A stretch of 64,000 nucleotides of DNA from positions 124,001 to 188,000 of the forward strand of contig CP054178.1 in NCBI GenBank assembly GCA_015709595.1, in the 5' to 3' direction. The notes below the pieces were generated by a model. The model was given only the letters and a program-made list of their open reading frames with translations, ran no database searches and had not been told where the DNA came from. Made by a program: the position numbers and the translations under genes. This stretch comes from Phycisphaeraceae bacterium (GTDB lineage: Bacteria; Planctomycetota; Phycisphaerae; Phycisphaerales; SM1A02). Shown piece after piece: positions 35,250-42,765 of the stretch (position 1 is the first letter of the stretch; each line of letters begins with the position of its first letter).

Positions 35250-35624
35250 TCAGAGCAGCTCCCCCAGACCGCCCGGCGGCAGGGGAAGCCCCAGTTCCTG
35301 CGCGGCGCGGGCCAGCTCCTCGGCGGCGCGCTGCTGGGCCTTCTCCAGCGCCGCGTTCACCGCGCCGACGATCAACTCCTGCGCCAGCGCGCGGTCATCG
35401 GCGTTCGACGGGTCCGCCAGTGCCGCCATGAGCGCCGGGTCCACCTCGATCGAGACGACGCGCAGCTTGCCGGTCGCGGTGGCCCTGACCACGCCGCCGC
35501 CCGTGTCGGCGGAGACACGCAGGTCTCCCAGCTTGGAGCGGACCTCCTCCAGCCGCGCCTTGATCCGGGGCAGATCCTTCATCAGCCCCGCCATGCCCGT
35601 GAGATTGCGAAGCGCATCAAACAT
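35250..35624 (-). CDS. ybaB: YbaB/EbfC nucleoid-associated protein
   Basis: A 124-residue protein with MFDALRNLTGMAGLMKDLPRIKARLEEVRSKLGDLRV, then GGGVVRATATGKLRVVSIEVDPALM and a helical end AALEKAQQRAAEEL. This is the standard YbaB pattern. The family forms DNA-binding dimers. ATG 35624 overlaps the dnaX stop by eight bases, so translation is probably coupled; recR starts 10 bases after its stop. Confidence 0.92.
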   Translation of the reverse strand: MFDALRNLTGMAGLMKDLPRIKARLEEVRSKLGDLRVSADTGGGVVRATATGKLRVVSIEVDPALMAALADPSNADDRALAQELIVGAVNAALEKAQQRAAEELARAAQELGLPLPPGGLGELL

Positions 35625-37212
35625 GTTCACTCCCGGAAGCAGCGTCGGACGCCCCCGCGCCCATGACACGATCGTCGTGCTGGGTCGTGCCGCGATGGTC
35701 ATCGATATTCTCCACATCGCTCTGAACGCTGACGATCTCGGCGTTGAACAGCGTTCTCACCCTGGCGACGATCGGATGGGAGGCGAGGGCATCGACCTCC
35801 GCGCGACTGCCTCGCCCGGTTGGCTTGATCTCGCCGGCGGCGACAGGCCCGGCGCCGGCTGGCGTGACCGTCGCCGGAGCCGTTGACGCCATCGGTGCGC
35901 GGGTGACTCCGACGGAGCGGCTGATGAGCGTGGTGGAGGCCGGGTCCGTCGGGCGACCGAATGACGCCGGCCCCGCGGGCGTCAGCCCCGCGTCATCGGA
36001 CTTTTTTTTTTCGACGCCCGCGGCGCCGGCCCCCCCTGCCGTGCTCCCCTTGACCGACCCCTGCAGGAGCGCGGGGATTGACGCCAGCCGCTCCGTGAGC
36101 GCCAGGCGCACGATGACCGCGTCGAACAGCGCTCGGGGGGTGGAGGAGGCCTTGACCGACCGCGAGGTCGTCTCACACAGGGCGATCATGTGAACCACGG
36201 CTGGCAGGTCGAATCGCTCGGCATGACGCTCGGCGGCTTCTCTCGCGTCGCCGAAGAGTTCGACGAGCTCCGAGTCCTTGCCGCACGCCGCGATGACCAT
36301 GACGTTGCGCAGATGCTCGGCGAGGGTCTCCAGGGCCTGCTCGATGGAGGTTCCCCGCGCCAGCAGGTCGCTGGCGGCTGTCAGCGCGGCCCTGGGATCG
36401 CCCGCCGCCATACCGTCCACCAGGGCGGCGACCAGCGCGTGGTCGGGCGTGCCCAGCGTGGCCTGCAGCACGTCCTCGGTCACCCGTCCGTCGCCGGCGG
36501 CGATGAGCCGGTCGAGCAGACTCAGCCCGTCGCGCATCGAACCGTTGGCCAGCCGCGCCACTTCGAGCACGGCCTTGGGCTCCGCCTCGATCGATTCCTT
36601 CTCCAGCACCTCGCGCAGGTGGGCGGCGATCTTGGCGGCGGGGATGTTGCGGAAGTCGAAGCGCTGGCAGCGCGACTGAATCGTCGCGGGCACCCTGTGC
36701 GATTCAGTGGTGCACAGGATGAACTTGACGTGGCTGGGCGGCTCCTCCATCACCTTCAGCAGGGCGTTGAAGGCCTGAGGCGTGAGCATGTGGACTTCGT
36801 CGATGATGTAGATCTTGTACGGACAGCGGGCGGGGCGCAGCCCGGCGTTGGCGATCAGGTCGCGCACCTCATCAATGCCGCGGTTGCTGGCGCCGTCGAT
36901 CTCGATCACATCAATGTCGTCGCCCCGCAGGATGGCGGCGGCGATGGCGTCCTTCTCTCGGAGCGAATCGTTGACGTTGAGCGTCTTGGCGAAGATGCGG
37001 GCCATCGAGGTCTTGCCCACGCCGCGCGTGCCCGTGAAGAGATAGGCATGGGCGGTGCGGCCGCGGTCAATGGCGTTGCGCAGGGTGGTGGCGATGGCTT
37101 CCTGGCCGACGATCTCCTCGAAGCAGGTGGAGCGGTACCGCCGCGCGAGCACCGTGTAGGCGCCCGTCTGCTTGGTTTCGACGGCGTCCATTCCGGGAAG
37201 GAGCGTGGTCAT
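35617..37212 (-). CDS. dnaX: DNA polymerase III subunits gamma and tau
   Basis: The 531-residue tau form of the clamp-loader ATPase. Walker A GTRGVGKTS is at 61-69, Walker B is IIDEVHML, and the sensor region is in SHVKFILCTTESHRVPATIQSRCQRF. The zinc module that normally carries four Cys between Walker A and IDGASNRG is replaced by a Cys-free stretch (NVNDSLREKDAIAAAILRG). A run of ten A at codons 401-404, with a stem-loop five bases downstream, would give a gamma form of about 406 residues by frameshifting. MM starts at 37215 and 37212 are equivalent. SRP RNA lies just upstream; ybaB overlaps downstream. Confidence 0.95.
   Translation of the reverse strand: MTTLLPGMDAVETKQTGAYTVLARRYRSTCFEEIVGQEAIATTLRNAIDRGRTAHAYLFTGTRGVGKTSMARIFAKTLNVNDSLREKDAIAAAILRGDDIDVIEIDGASNRGIDEVRDLIANAGLRPARCPYKIYIIDEVHMLTPQAFNALLKVMEEPPSHVKFILCTTESHRVPATIQSRCQRFDFRNIPAAKIAAHLREVLEKESIEAEPKAVLEVARLANGSMRDGLSLLDRLIAAGDGRVTEDVLQATLGTPDHALVAALVDGMAAGDPRAALTAASDLLARGTSIEQALETLAEHLRNVMVIAACGKDSELVELFGDAREAAERHAERFDLPAVVHMIALCETTSRSVKASSTPRALFDAVIVRLALTERLASIPALLQGSVKGSTAGGAGAAGVEKKKSDDAGLTPAGPASFGRPTDPASTTLISRSVGVTRAPMASTAPATVTPAGAGPVAAGEIKPTGRGSRAEVDALASHPIVARVRTLFNAEIVSVQSDVENIDDHRGTTQHDDRVMGAGASDAASGSEHV
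35961..36011 (-). promoter_or_regulatory. putative programmed frameshift site in dnaX
   Basis: On the coding strand, ten A (36011-36002) are read GAA AAA AAA AAG, which contains the slippery A AAA AAG in the zero frame. A five-base spacer is followed by an inverted repeat ATGACGC/GCGTCAT (35996-35990 and 35967-35961). Shifting -1, or gaining one A, reaches TGA after V-R. Losing one A reaches TGA after S-P-M-T-R-G. Confidence 0.65.
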
Positions 37213-37261
37213 CATGCACCCGTGGCCGGGGGAGGGGCGGACGCCCCGGCATCCCGTGGCC

Positions 37262-37390
37262 CGGCGGCGCGGATGACGACCAGGTAACCGAAGGCCCGGA
37301 CGACGACGCTTATGGCTGCTGCGGTCAAGCCCTGACCAGGTTCGCGAGCCATCCGTCCACCGGCCCCGGTCGTCATCCGACGCCGCGGGG
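37262..37390 (-). ncRNA. ffs: bacterial small signal recognition particle RNA
   Basis: The minus strand has the SRP domain IV pattern GGTCAGG (37337-37331) and AGCAGCC (37320-37314) followed by ATAAG. The flanks close a long hairpin: eleven perfect base pairs GGATGACGACC/GGTCGTCATCC, then, after a single-base bulge, GCGGCG/CGCCGC. Its place just upstream of dnaX matches the scr-dnaX-yaaK-recR order of Bacillus. The apex reads GG-GCUUGA-CC rather than a GGAA tetraloop. The ends are approximate. Confidence 0.85.
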
Positions 37391-37447
37391 TCCACAAGAT
37401 CACACGATCCCGCGGGGCTGACATCCTATCGCGCCCGACGCCCGTGG

Positions 37448-37453
37448 TACACT
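37448..37453 (+). promoter_or_regulatory. putative leaderless extended -10 (TGG-TACACT)
   Basis: TGG followed by TACACT ends six bases before ATG 37460, placing the expected transcription start at the A of the start codon. Confidence 0.55.
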
Positions 37454-37459
37454 GGTGGC

Positions 37460-38767
37460 ATGACGGATGATCTTCAACCCGGCGCCGAACCCCTGGATTC
37501 CGCGCAGGCCGCCGGTTCGGCCGCTCCGGCGCTTCGGGCCGGGTATCAATCGGTCGGCGATCGATTGGAGCAGGAGAAGCGGTCGGTCCGCATTCTCATG
37601 CGGGTGGTGCGCTTCCTGTTCCTCGTGATGCTCGTCACGGTCACCACGCTGACCGTGGGCAGCCGCACCGATCGGGTGGAGGAGTTCACGCCCGCCACGG
37701 TCATCGCCATCGTGCTGAGCACGCTGGCGGTGGGCGTGATCGTGCTGGCGGTGGACTACCTCACTCCCAACAAGCGCCTGGCGTCCACGGTGGCGGTGTA
37801 TCTGGGCATCTGCGTTGGCCTGCTGGGCGCGCTGGCGGTGGCCAAGCTCATCGACGTCATCGCCCAGGCGTGGGGATTGCTCGGGGCCCAGACGCAGCCC
37901 AATCCATACATCGAACTGGCCAAGGTCGTGATCGGCATCGTGCTGTGCTACCTGGCGGTGTCGTTCGTGCTGACCACCAAGGACGACTTCCGGCTGGTCA
38001 TCCCGTACGTCGAGTTCGCCAAGCAGGTGCGTGGCACGCGGCCCATGGTGCTTGACACCAGCGTGCTGATCGACGGACGCATCGAGGCCATGGTGCAGTC
38101 GGGCTTCGTGGACGCCCCGCTGGTCATTCCGCTGTTCGTGGTGGAGGAGCTGCAGGCGCTCAGCGACAGCAGCGACCGGCTCAAACGCGCCCGTGGACGA
38201 CGCGGGCTGGATGTGATCGCGCGGCTTCAGTCGCAGGGCAACGTGGATGTGTCGATCGAGAGCTTCGACGTGCCGGGCCACGCGGTGGACAAGAAACTCG
38301 TTGATCTGGCCAACCTTCAGCAGATGCGCATCCTCACGACGGACTTCAACCTGGTGAAGGTGGCCCGCATCAACGGCGCTACGGCGCTGAATCTGAACGA
38401 CCTGGCCGCCGGGCTCAAGACCGCCGTCGTGCCGGGCGAAGTGATGCACGTGGACATCGTGAAGCGAGGCGAGAACGAAGGCCAGGGCGTCGGCTACATG
38501 CCCGACGGCACCATGGTCGTCGTGGAGCAGGCCATCGAGCACCTCGGCCACGGCGTGGACGTGGTGGTCACCAACTCGGTGCAGACCAGCGCCGGACGGC
38601 TGGTGTTCGCGCGCGTGGCGCGTCTCGACGACATGCAGGCGGAAACCGAAGCCCGCGTGGAGGATTCCGCCGCCGGAGCCGCTCGCGCCGCGACCGCCCA
38701 ACCGCGTTACACCGGTCCGGTTCGTCGGGAGAACCCGGTCAACCCGCGCCGAAATCCGCGCCGCTGA
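37460..38767 (+). CDS. membrane protein with PIN and TRAM domains
   Basis: A 435-residue protein like Bacillus YacL. It has a charged N-terminus, four hydrophobic segments at about 45-180, then a PIN domain (about 193-310) with the acidic site residues in MVLDTSVLIDGR, VVEELQAL and ILTTDFNLVKVA, and a C-terminal TRAM domain (about 315-390, VVPGEVMHVDIVKRGENEGQGVGYMPDGTMVVVE). A PIN nuclease anchored at the membrane is the expected function; its RNA target is unknown. The C-terminal ~45 residues are basic and disordered. It is divergent from the SRP RNA-dnaX unit. Confidence 0.9.
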   Translation: MTDDLQPGAEPLDSAQAAGSAAPALRAGYQSVGDRLEQEKRSVRILMRVVRFLFLVMLVTVTTLTVGSRTDRVEEFTPATVIAIVLSTLAVGVIVLAVDYLTPNKRLASTVAVYLGICVGLLGALAVAKLIDVIAQAWGLLGAQTQPNPYIELAKVVIGIVLCYLAVSFVLTTKDDFRLVIPYVEFAKQVRGTRPMVLDTSVLIDGRIEAMVQSGFVDAPLVIPLFVVEELQALSDSSDRLKRARGRRGLDVIARLQSQGNVDVSIESFDVPGHAVDKKLVDLANLQQMRILTTDFNLVKVARINGATALNLNDLAAGLKTAVVPGEVMHVDIVKRGENEGQGVGYMPDGTMVVVEQAIEHLGHGVDVVVTNSVQTSAGRLVFARVARLDDMQAETEARVEDSAAGAARAATAQPRYTGPVRRENPVNPRRNPRR

Positions 38768-38804
38768 GGACCGGGGTCGGTCCCGTCGCCCGGCGACGCG
38801 CGGT

Positions 38805-40172
38805 TCACACCACCGATCCATGCGCCATGAACGTCGGCGGCAGGGCCAGCGCGTAGTCCACGCACTGCCGCATCACGTCGTACGAGCTCAGCCCGTACCA
38901 GAACACCACCCACGTGTCGGTGCGGTAGCAGCCCTGCGACTGCTGGAAGTACCATCCGTTGATGGGGTTGTTGGCCCGCGAGCGCCAGAACATGCGCGGC
39001 ACGTCACGCCGCATGCGGCTCCAGATCGAGGCGCCAAGTCCCAGCCCCTGGGCTTCCTGCGTCACGGCGAACTTGTCAAGGTACAGGACCTCCGGCGTGG
39101 GGCTTTCCTTCGTCACGATCGCCGCTCCGCGGTACGAATCGGTCAGGTACAGCCGATCCAGCGGCTTGGTGGCGAAATAGTCGGGCGTGAGCGGACGCTG
39201 AAAGCACGTCTCCAGCAGGGTCCGCAGCCGGGCCACGTCGATCTCGGCGAACGAGTCGAACCGCTTCACCCGCTCGCCCCTTCGCACGAGCGTGCCCGAA
39301 CCCATGTGCGTGAAGAGCTCCTTGGCCAGCCGATCGGGCGAGGTGATCGACACGCTGGTGGTATCGGGCAGCCGGTCGAGCAGGGCCTTCACTTCCTGCA
39401 TCTTCAGCCGCATCCCGCCGCTCACCCACGGCTGAGCCATCAGGGTGTCGTAGTCCTCCGCCAGGTTGACGGCGGGGATGATCCGCTCCTTGTCATCCAG
39501 CAGCCCGCCCGTAGGCGTGAGAAAAATGATCTTGTGCGGCTGCACCGCGATGGCCAGCTCACGGGCCGCCACATCGGCGTTGATGTTGAGAATCTGGCCG
39601 CTCGCGGTCTCGCCCAGGCACGCGATGATCGGCAGGTGCCCGGCGCGGATGCACGCCTCCACGGGGTCCAGGTGAACGCGCGTCACCTCCCCCACCAGGC
39701 CGTACCTGTCCATGTCGAGCGCTCGGGCCTCGAAGACGCCCGACGTGATCGGCCGCGCCCGCGTGCCCAGCGACTCCAGCTCCTCCACCAGGCGCAGGTT
39801 GACGCGCTGGAACGTCCGCCGCGCGTGCTCCAGAATCTGCGGCGTCGTGACCCGCAGCCCGTCCACGCGGGTGGACTCGATGCCTTCCTGCTTCAGCGCG
39901 GCATCGAGCTGCTCGCCCGCGCCGTGGACGACGATCGGCGTCAGCCCCACCTGGTGCAGGAAGGTCAGCGCCGAGGCCAGAGCATCCAGATGATCCTCGA
40001 TCACGCCCCCGCCCACCTTGATGACGGCGAACCGCTGCCGATCCACACTGGCGTACTGCTTGAGGTACTGGTCCACCTCGCGAGCGCTGCCCAGGTTGGT
40101 CAGCAGCCGGGCGATGATGCCCTTCGTGGAGCGGTGCGGCGATGGGGCGAGTTCTGTTGAAAGTGTGGTCAT
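38805..40172 (-). CDS. argB: fused acetylglutamate kinase and N-acetylglutamate synthase
   Basis: A 455-residue protein. The N-terminal ~290 residues are an amino-acid kinase of the ArgB type: FAVIKVGGGVIEDHLDALASALTFLHQVGLTPIVVHGAG and ILNINADVAARELAIA. The C-terminal ~150 form a GNAT domain: YLTDSYRGAAIVTKE, LDKFAVTQEAQGLGLGASIWSRM and FWRSRANNPINGWYFQQSQGC. This matches the bifunctional NAGS/NAGK enzymes of Xanthomonas and relatives, carrying out the first two steps of arginine synthesis. An arginine-feedback site in the kinase part would be expected from the family. No other arg gene is adjacent. No convincing ribosome-binding site precedes ATG 40172. Confidence 0.9.
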   Translation of the reverse strand: MTTLSTELAPSPHRSTKGIIARLLTNLGSAREVDQYLKQYASVDRQRFAVIKVGGGVIEDHLDALASALTFLHQVGLTPIVVHGAGEQLDAALKQEGIESTRVDGLRVTTPQILEHARRTFQRVNLRLVEELESLGTRARPITSGVFEARALDMDRYGLVGEVTRVHLDPVEACIRAGHLPIIACLGETASGQILNINADVAARELAIAVQPHKIIFLTPTGGLLDDKERIIPAVNLAEDYDTLMAQPWVSGGMRLKMQEVKALLDRLPDTTSVSITSPDRLAKELFTHMGSGTLVRRGERVKRFDSFAEIDVARLRTLLETCFQRPLTPDYFATKPLDRLYLTDSYRGAAIVTKESPTPEVLYLDKFAVTQEAQGLGLGASIWSRMRRDVPRMFWRSRANNPINGWYFQQSQGCYRTDTWVVFWYGLSSYDVMRQCVDYALALPPTFMAHGSVV

Positions 40173-40411
40173 GTGGAGAGAGGTGTTTCAACACGTGAGC
40201 GACGCAAGAACAACACGGAACGGAAGTGATTGTTCCGGAATCCGGAGCCACGATTCTACGACCGGATCGGACCGCCATGTCACGATCGTTCGTGCCTCCA
40301 TGCGGACGATCTTCCCAAGCCGATCGTTGGCCACGCGCGCCGCTTACCCACGACTCGTTCCACCCCCGCACATCCCTCGGTTGTTGAACTCAACGAATAC
40401 CACGATGACGA

Positions 40412-41230
40412 TCACCCGCCCTGCAGTTCCTTCAGTTTCGCCAGCACTTCCGCCGCGTGTCCGGCCGGGTTGACGGCGGGCCAGTGGTGCGCCACCCGTC
40501 CCTCCGGGTCGATCAGGAACGTGCAGCGGACCAGGCGTCCGCGGCCGCCCTCTTCCGCGGGCGGAACCCACGCTCCATACTGCTTCATCATCTCGCGGGC
40601 GGGGTCGCTGAGCAGGTCCACCGCCAGCGAGCACTTCTCGCGGAACGCGCGGTGGCTCGCGGTGCTGTCAGCGCTCACGCCGAACACCGACGCACCCGCG
40701 TCGGTGAAGCGGGGCAGCAGATCGGTGAACTCCCTGCCCTCGACGGTGCAGCCGGGGGTGTCATCCTTGGGGTAGAAGTAAAGCACCACCCAGCGCCCCG
40801 CCAGGGAATCCAGCGCGACCAGCCGGTCATCCTGATCCGGCGCCGCGAAGAACGGCGCGGCCAAGCCCGCCCATCGGCCATCCGCGGGCGGGTAGATCGG
40901 AACCGGCGGTTCGGCCGGCGGCATGACGGGCGGCGTGCTCGTCTGACCACTCCCCGAGGCGCTTCCGCCTGCTTGACCTCCGTTGACGTTTCCCCCGCCG
41001 GGTTGACCGGTCCCTGCGCCACTCTCTCCTGTCTCCCCTCCTCCCACGGTCGCTCCGCTTCCATCGCCGGGCGAGCCGCCGACGGGCGCGGGCTGGTTCG
41101 CCCCTGCCCCCCCGCTGCCACCCCCTCCCGCAGGCGCCTGCGGCTTGCAACCGGTCATCATCAGCACACCGGCCAGTCCGGCGATCACCAACGCACGAGG
41201 CAACGAGGCATGGAGGATTGATTTGAGCAT
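40412..41230 (-). CDS. lipoprotein peroxiredoxin (Bcp/AhpC-TSA type)
   Basis: A 272-residue protein. Residues 1-28 are a lipoprotein signal with lipobox LMMTGC (C28). Residues about 31-105 are a Gly/Ser/Thr-rich linker, and about 120-272 a Bcp-type peroxiredoxin: WVVLYFYPKDDTPGCTVEGREF with peroxidatic Cys161, then VFGVSADSTASHRAFREK. The resolving Cys five residues on, seen in many Bcp proteins, is absent, so it is probably a 1-Cys form or uses another Cys such as C187 or C222. ATG 41230 has AAGGAG upstream. Bcp proteins are normally cytoplasmic, so export is notable. Confidence 0.87.
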   Translation of the reverse strand: MLKSILHASLPRALVIAGLAGVLMMTGCKPQAPAGGGGSGGAGANQPAPVGGSPGDGSGATVGGGETGESGAGTGQPGGGNVNGGQAGGSASGSGQTSTPPVMPPAEPPVPIYPPADGRWAGLAAPFFAAPDQDDRLVALDSLAGRWVVLYFYPKDDTPGCTVEGREFTDLLPRFTDAGASVFGVSADSTASHRAFREKCSLAVDLLSDPAREMMKQYGAWVPPAEEGGRGRLVRCTFLIDPEGRVAHHWPAVNPAGHAAEVLAKLKELQGG

Positions 41231-41391
41231 GGCGGCTCCTTGCTTTGGCGTGATTCTACGCCGAACTGAGGAGCGGCTGGGCCGAATCAATGGATCGAGT
41301 ACCCGGCGTCTGAGCACTTCTTTGTTGATGATTCGCATGGTGCTCCTGCCCATTCACCTCTTCGATGTCCCTTCGCCGATGAAAACGGGTC

Positions 41392-42582
41392 ATGCTGCGC
41401 CCAGGTCAGGGTCTGGTCATCTTCGCCGTCGCCCTCCTCATCTTCGGGGTGGTGATGGTCAACTCGGCGGGTCTGTCGGTGCAGGAGGCCGACGGCATCA
41501 CACTGTCGCGCGTGCTGACCAGCCGGCCCATGATCTACGCCCTGCTGGCCGGGGCGATGCTGGCGATCGGGGCATGCGTGCCGGTCAGGCGGATCTTCAC
41601 GGCCCGAGGGCTGGCGTCGCCGATCCCGTGGCTCACGCTGGCCACGCTGGTGTTGCTGCTGGCGGTCTACCTGCCGGGCTTGTCGCGCGAGATGAACGGC
41701 TCGAAGCGCTGGCTCAACCTGGGCGGCGTCTCCTTCCAGCCCAGCGAGTTCGCCAAGTGGACGCTTATCATCCTGCTGGCGTGGCACGGGGCCAAGCGGG
41801 CCGCGGTGATGCACCGGCTGACCAGCGGCTTTCTTCCGGGGGTCTTCCTCATCGGGCTGGTCTGCCTGCTGATCGGCGTGCATGACCTGGGCACGGCGGT
41901 GCTGGTGGGCCTGGTGGGCATGGCCATGCTGGTGGCGGCGGGCGTGCGCTGGTGGCAGGCGGGGATGCTCGTGCCTGTGGGGGCGGCGGCGTTCACCGCG
42001 GCGGTCATCCACAGCCCCTACCGCATCAACCGCCTGCTGGCCTATGTCAACCCCTTTGATGACCCGCAGGGCATCGGCTACCACGTCATCCAGTCGATGT
42101 CCGCCGTCTCCGGGGGCGGGCTGGCGGGCCGCGGGTTGGGCAACGGGGTGCGCAAGTTCGGCTACCTGCCGGAAGACACCACCGACTTCATCTTCGCCAT
42201 CATCTGCGAGGAGCTGGGCATCTTCGGCGCGGCCCTGGTGCTGTTTCTATACGGCGGGCTGGTGGTGTGCGGCCTGCTGGTGGCGCGGCGCGTCTCCCAC
42301 CCTTTCCTGCGTCTCGTGGCCCTTGGGGTGGTGCTCACGATCGGCCTGCAGGCGGCGATCAACATCGCCGTGGTGACGGGCGTCGCCCCGACCAAGGGCA
42401 TCGCCCTGCCGCTGCTGAGCCACGGCGGCACCGGCTGGGCGCTCACGGCCTTCTCAATCGGGCTGCTGGTGTCAATGGATCGGCGCGTTCGCGAAGAAGA
42501 AGAGGCCGAGGCATCGGGGCATCAAGGCATTGAGGGGCAGGAAGACGACGACGAGGCGATCCTGCCCGCGGGGGTGATGTGA
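41392..42582 (+). CDS. ftsW: peptidoglycan glycosyltransferase FtsW
   Basis: A 396-residue SEDS protein with about ten membrane segments. Motifs: SREMNGSKRWLNLGGVSFQPSEFAKWTLIILLAW, then RLLAYVNPFDDPQGIGYHVIQSMSAVSGGGLAGRGLGNG, YLPEDTTDFIFAIICEELG and GLALPLLSHGGTGW-like TKGIALPLLSHGGTGW. SEDS proteins polymerise lipid II. FtsW is favoured over RodA because murG follows. An acidic C-terminal tail (EEEEAEASGHQ) is cytoplasmic. No ribosome-binding site is obvious before ATG 41392. Confidence 0.93.
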   Translation: MLRPGQGLVIFAVALLIFGVVMVNSAGLSVQEADGITLSRVLTSRPMIYALLAGAMLAIGACVPVRRIFTARGLASPIPWLTLATLVLLLAVYLPGLSREMNGSKRWLNLGGVSFQPSEFAKWTLIILLAWHGAKRAAVMHRLTSGFLPGVFLIGLVCLLIGVHDLGTAVLVGLVGMAMLVAAGVRWWQAGMLVPVGAAAFTAAVIHSPYRINRLLAYVNPFDDPQGIGYHVIQSMSAVSGGGLAGRGLGNGVRKFGYLPEDTTDFIFAIICEELGIFGAALVLFLYGGLVVCGLLVARRVSHPFLRLVALGVVLTIGLQAAINIAVVTGVAPTKGIALPLLSHGGTGWALTAFSIGLLVSMDRRVREEEEAEASGHQGIEGQEDDDEAILPAGVM

Positions 42583-42765
42583 GTCCGGGCGATGGGCGCA
42601 TTCTCAGGCGAACGGGATTCCGGGGCGGCTGCAACCAATCGGGCGGCGCCGAGGCGATTGCTTCCACAAGTCCGTGAAGTGTGTGATATCGTGTCTGTTG
42701 ACCCGCCGGAGCGGGCTGGCATTGCTTCAATCGGTACGGGTAGGACGGCCAATCGTGGGGCTGCG

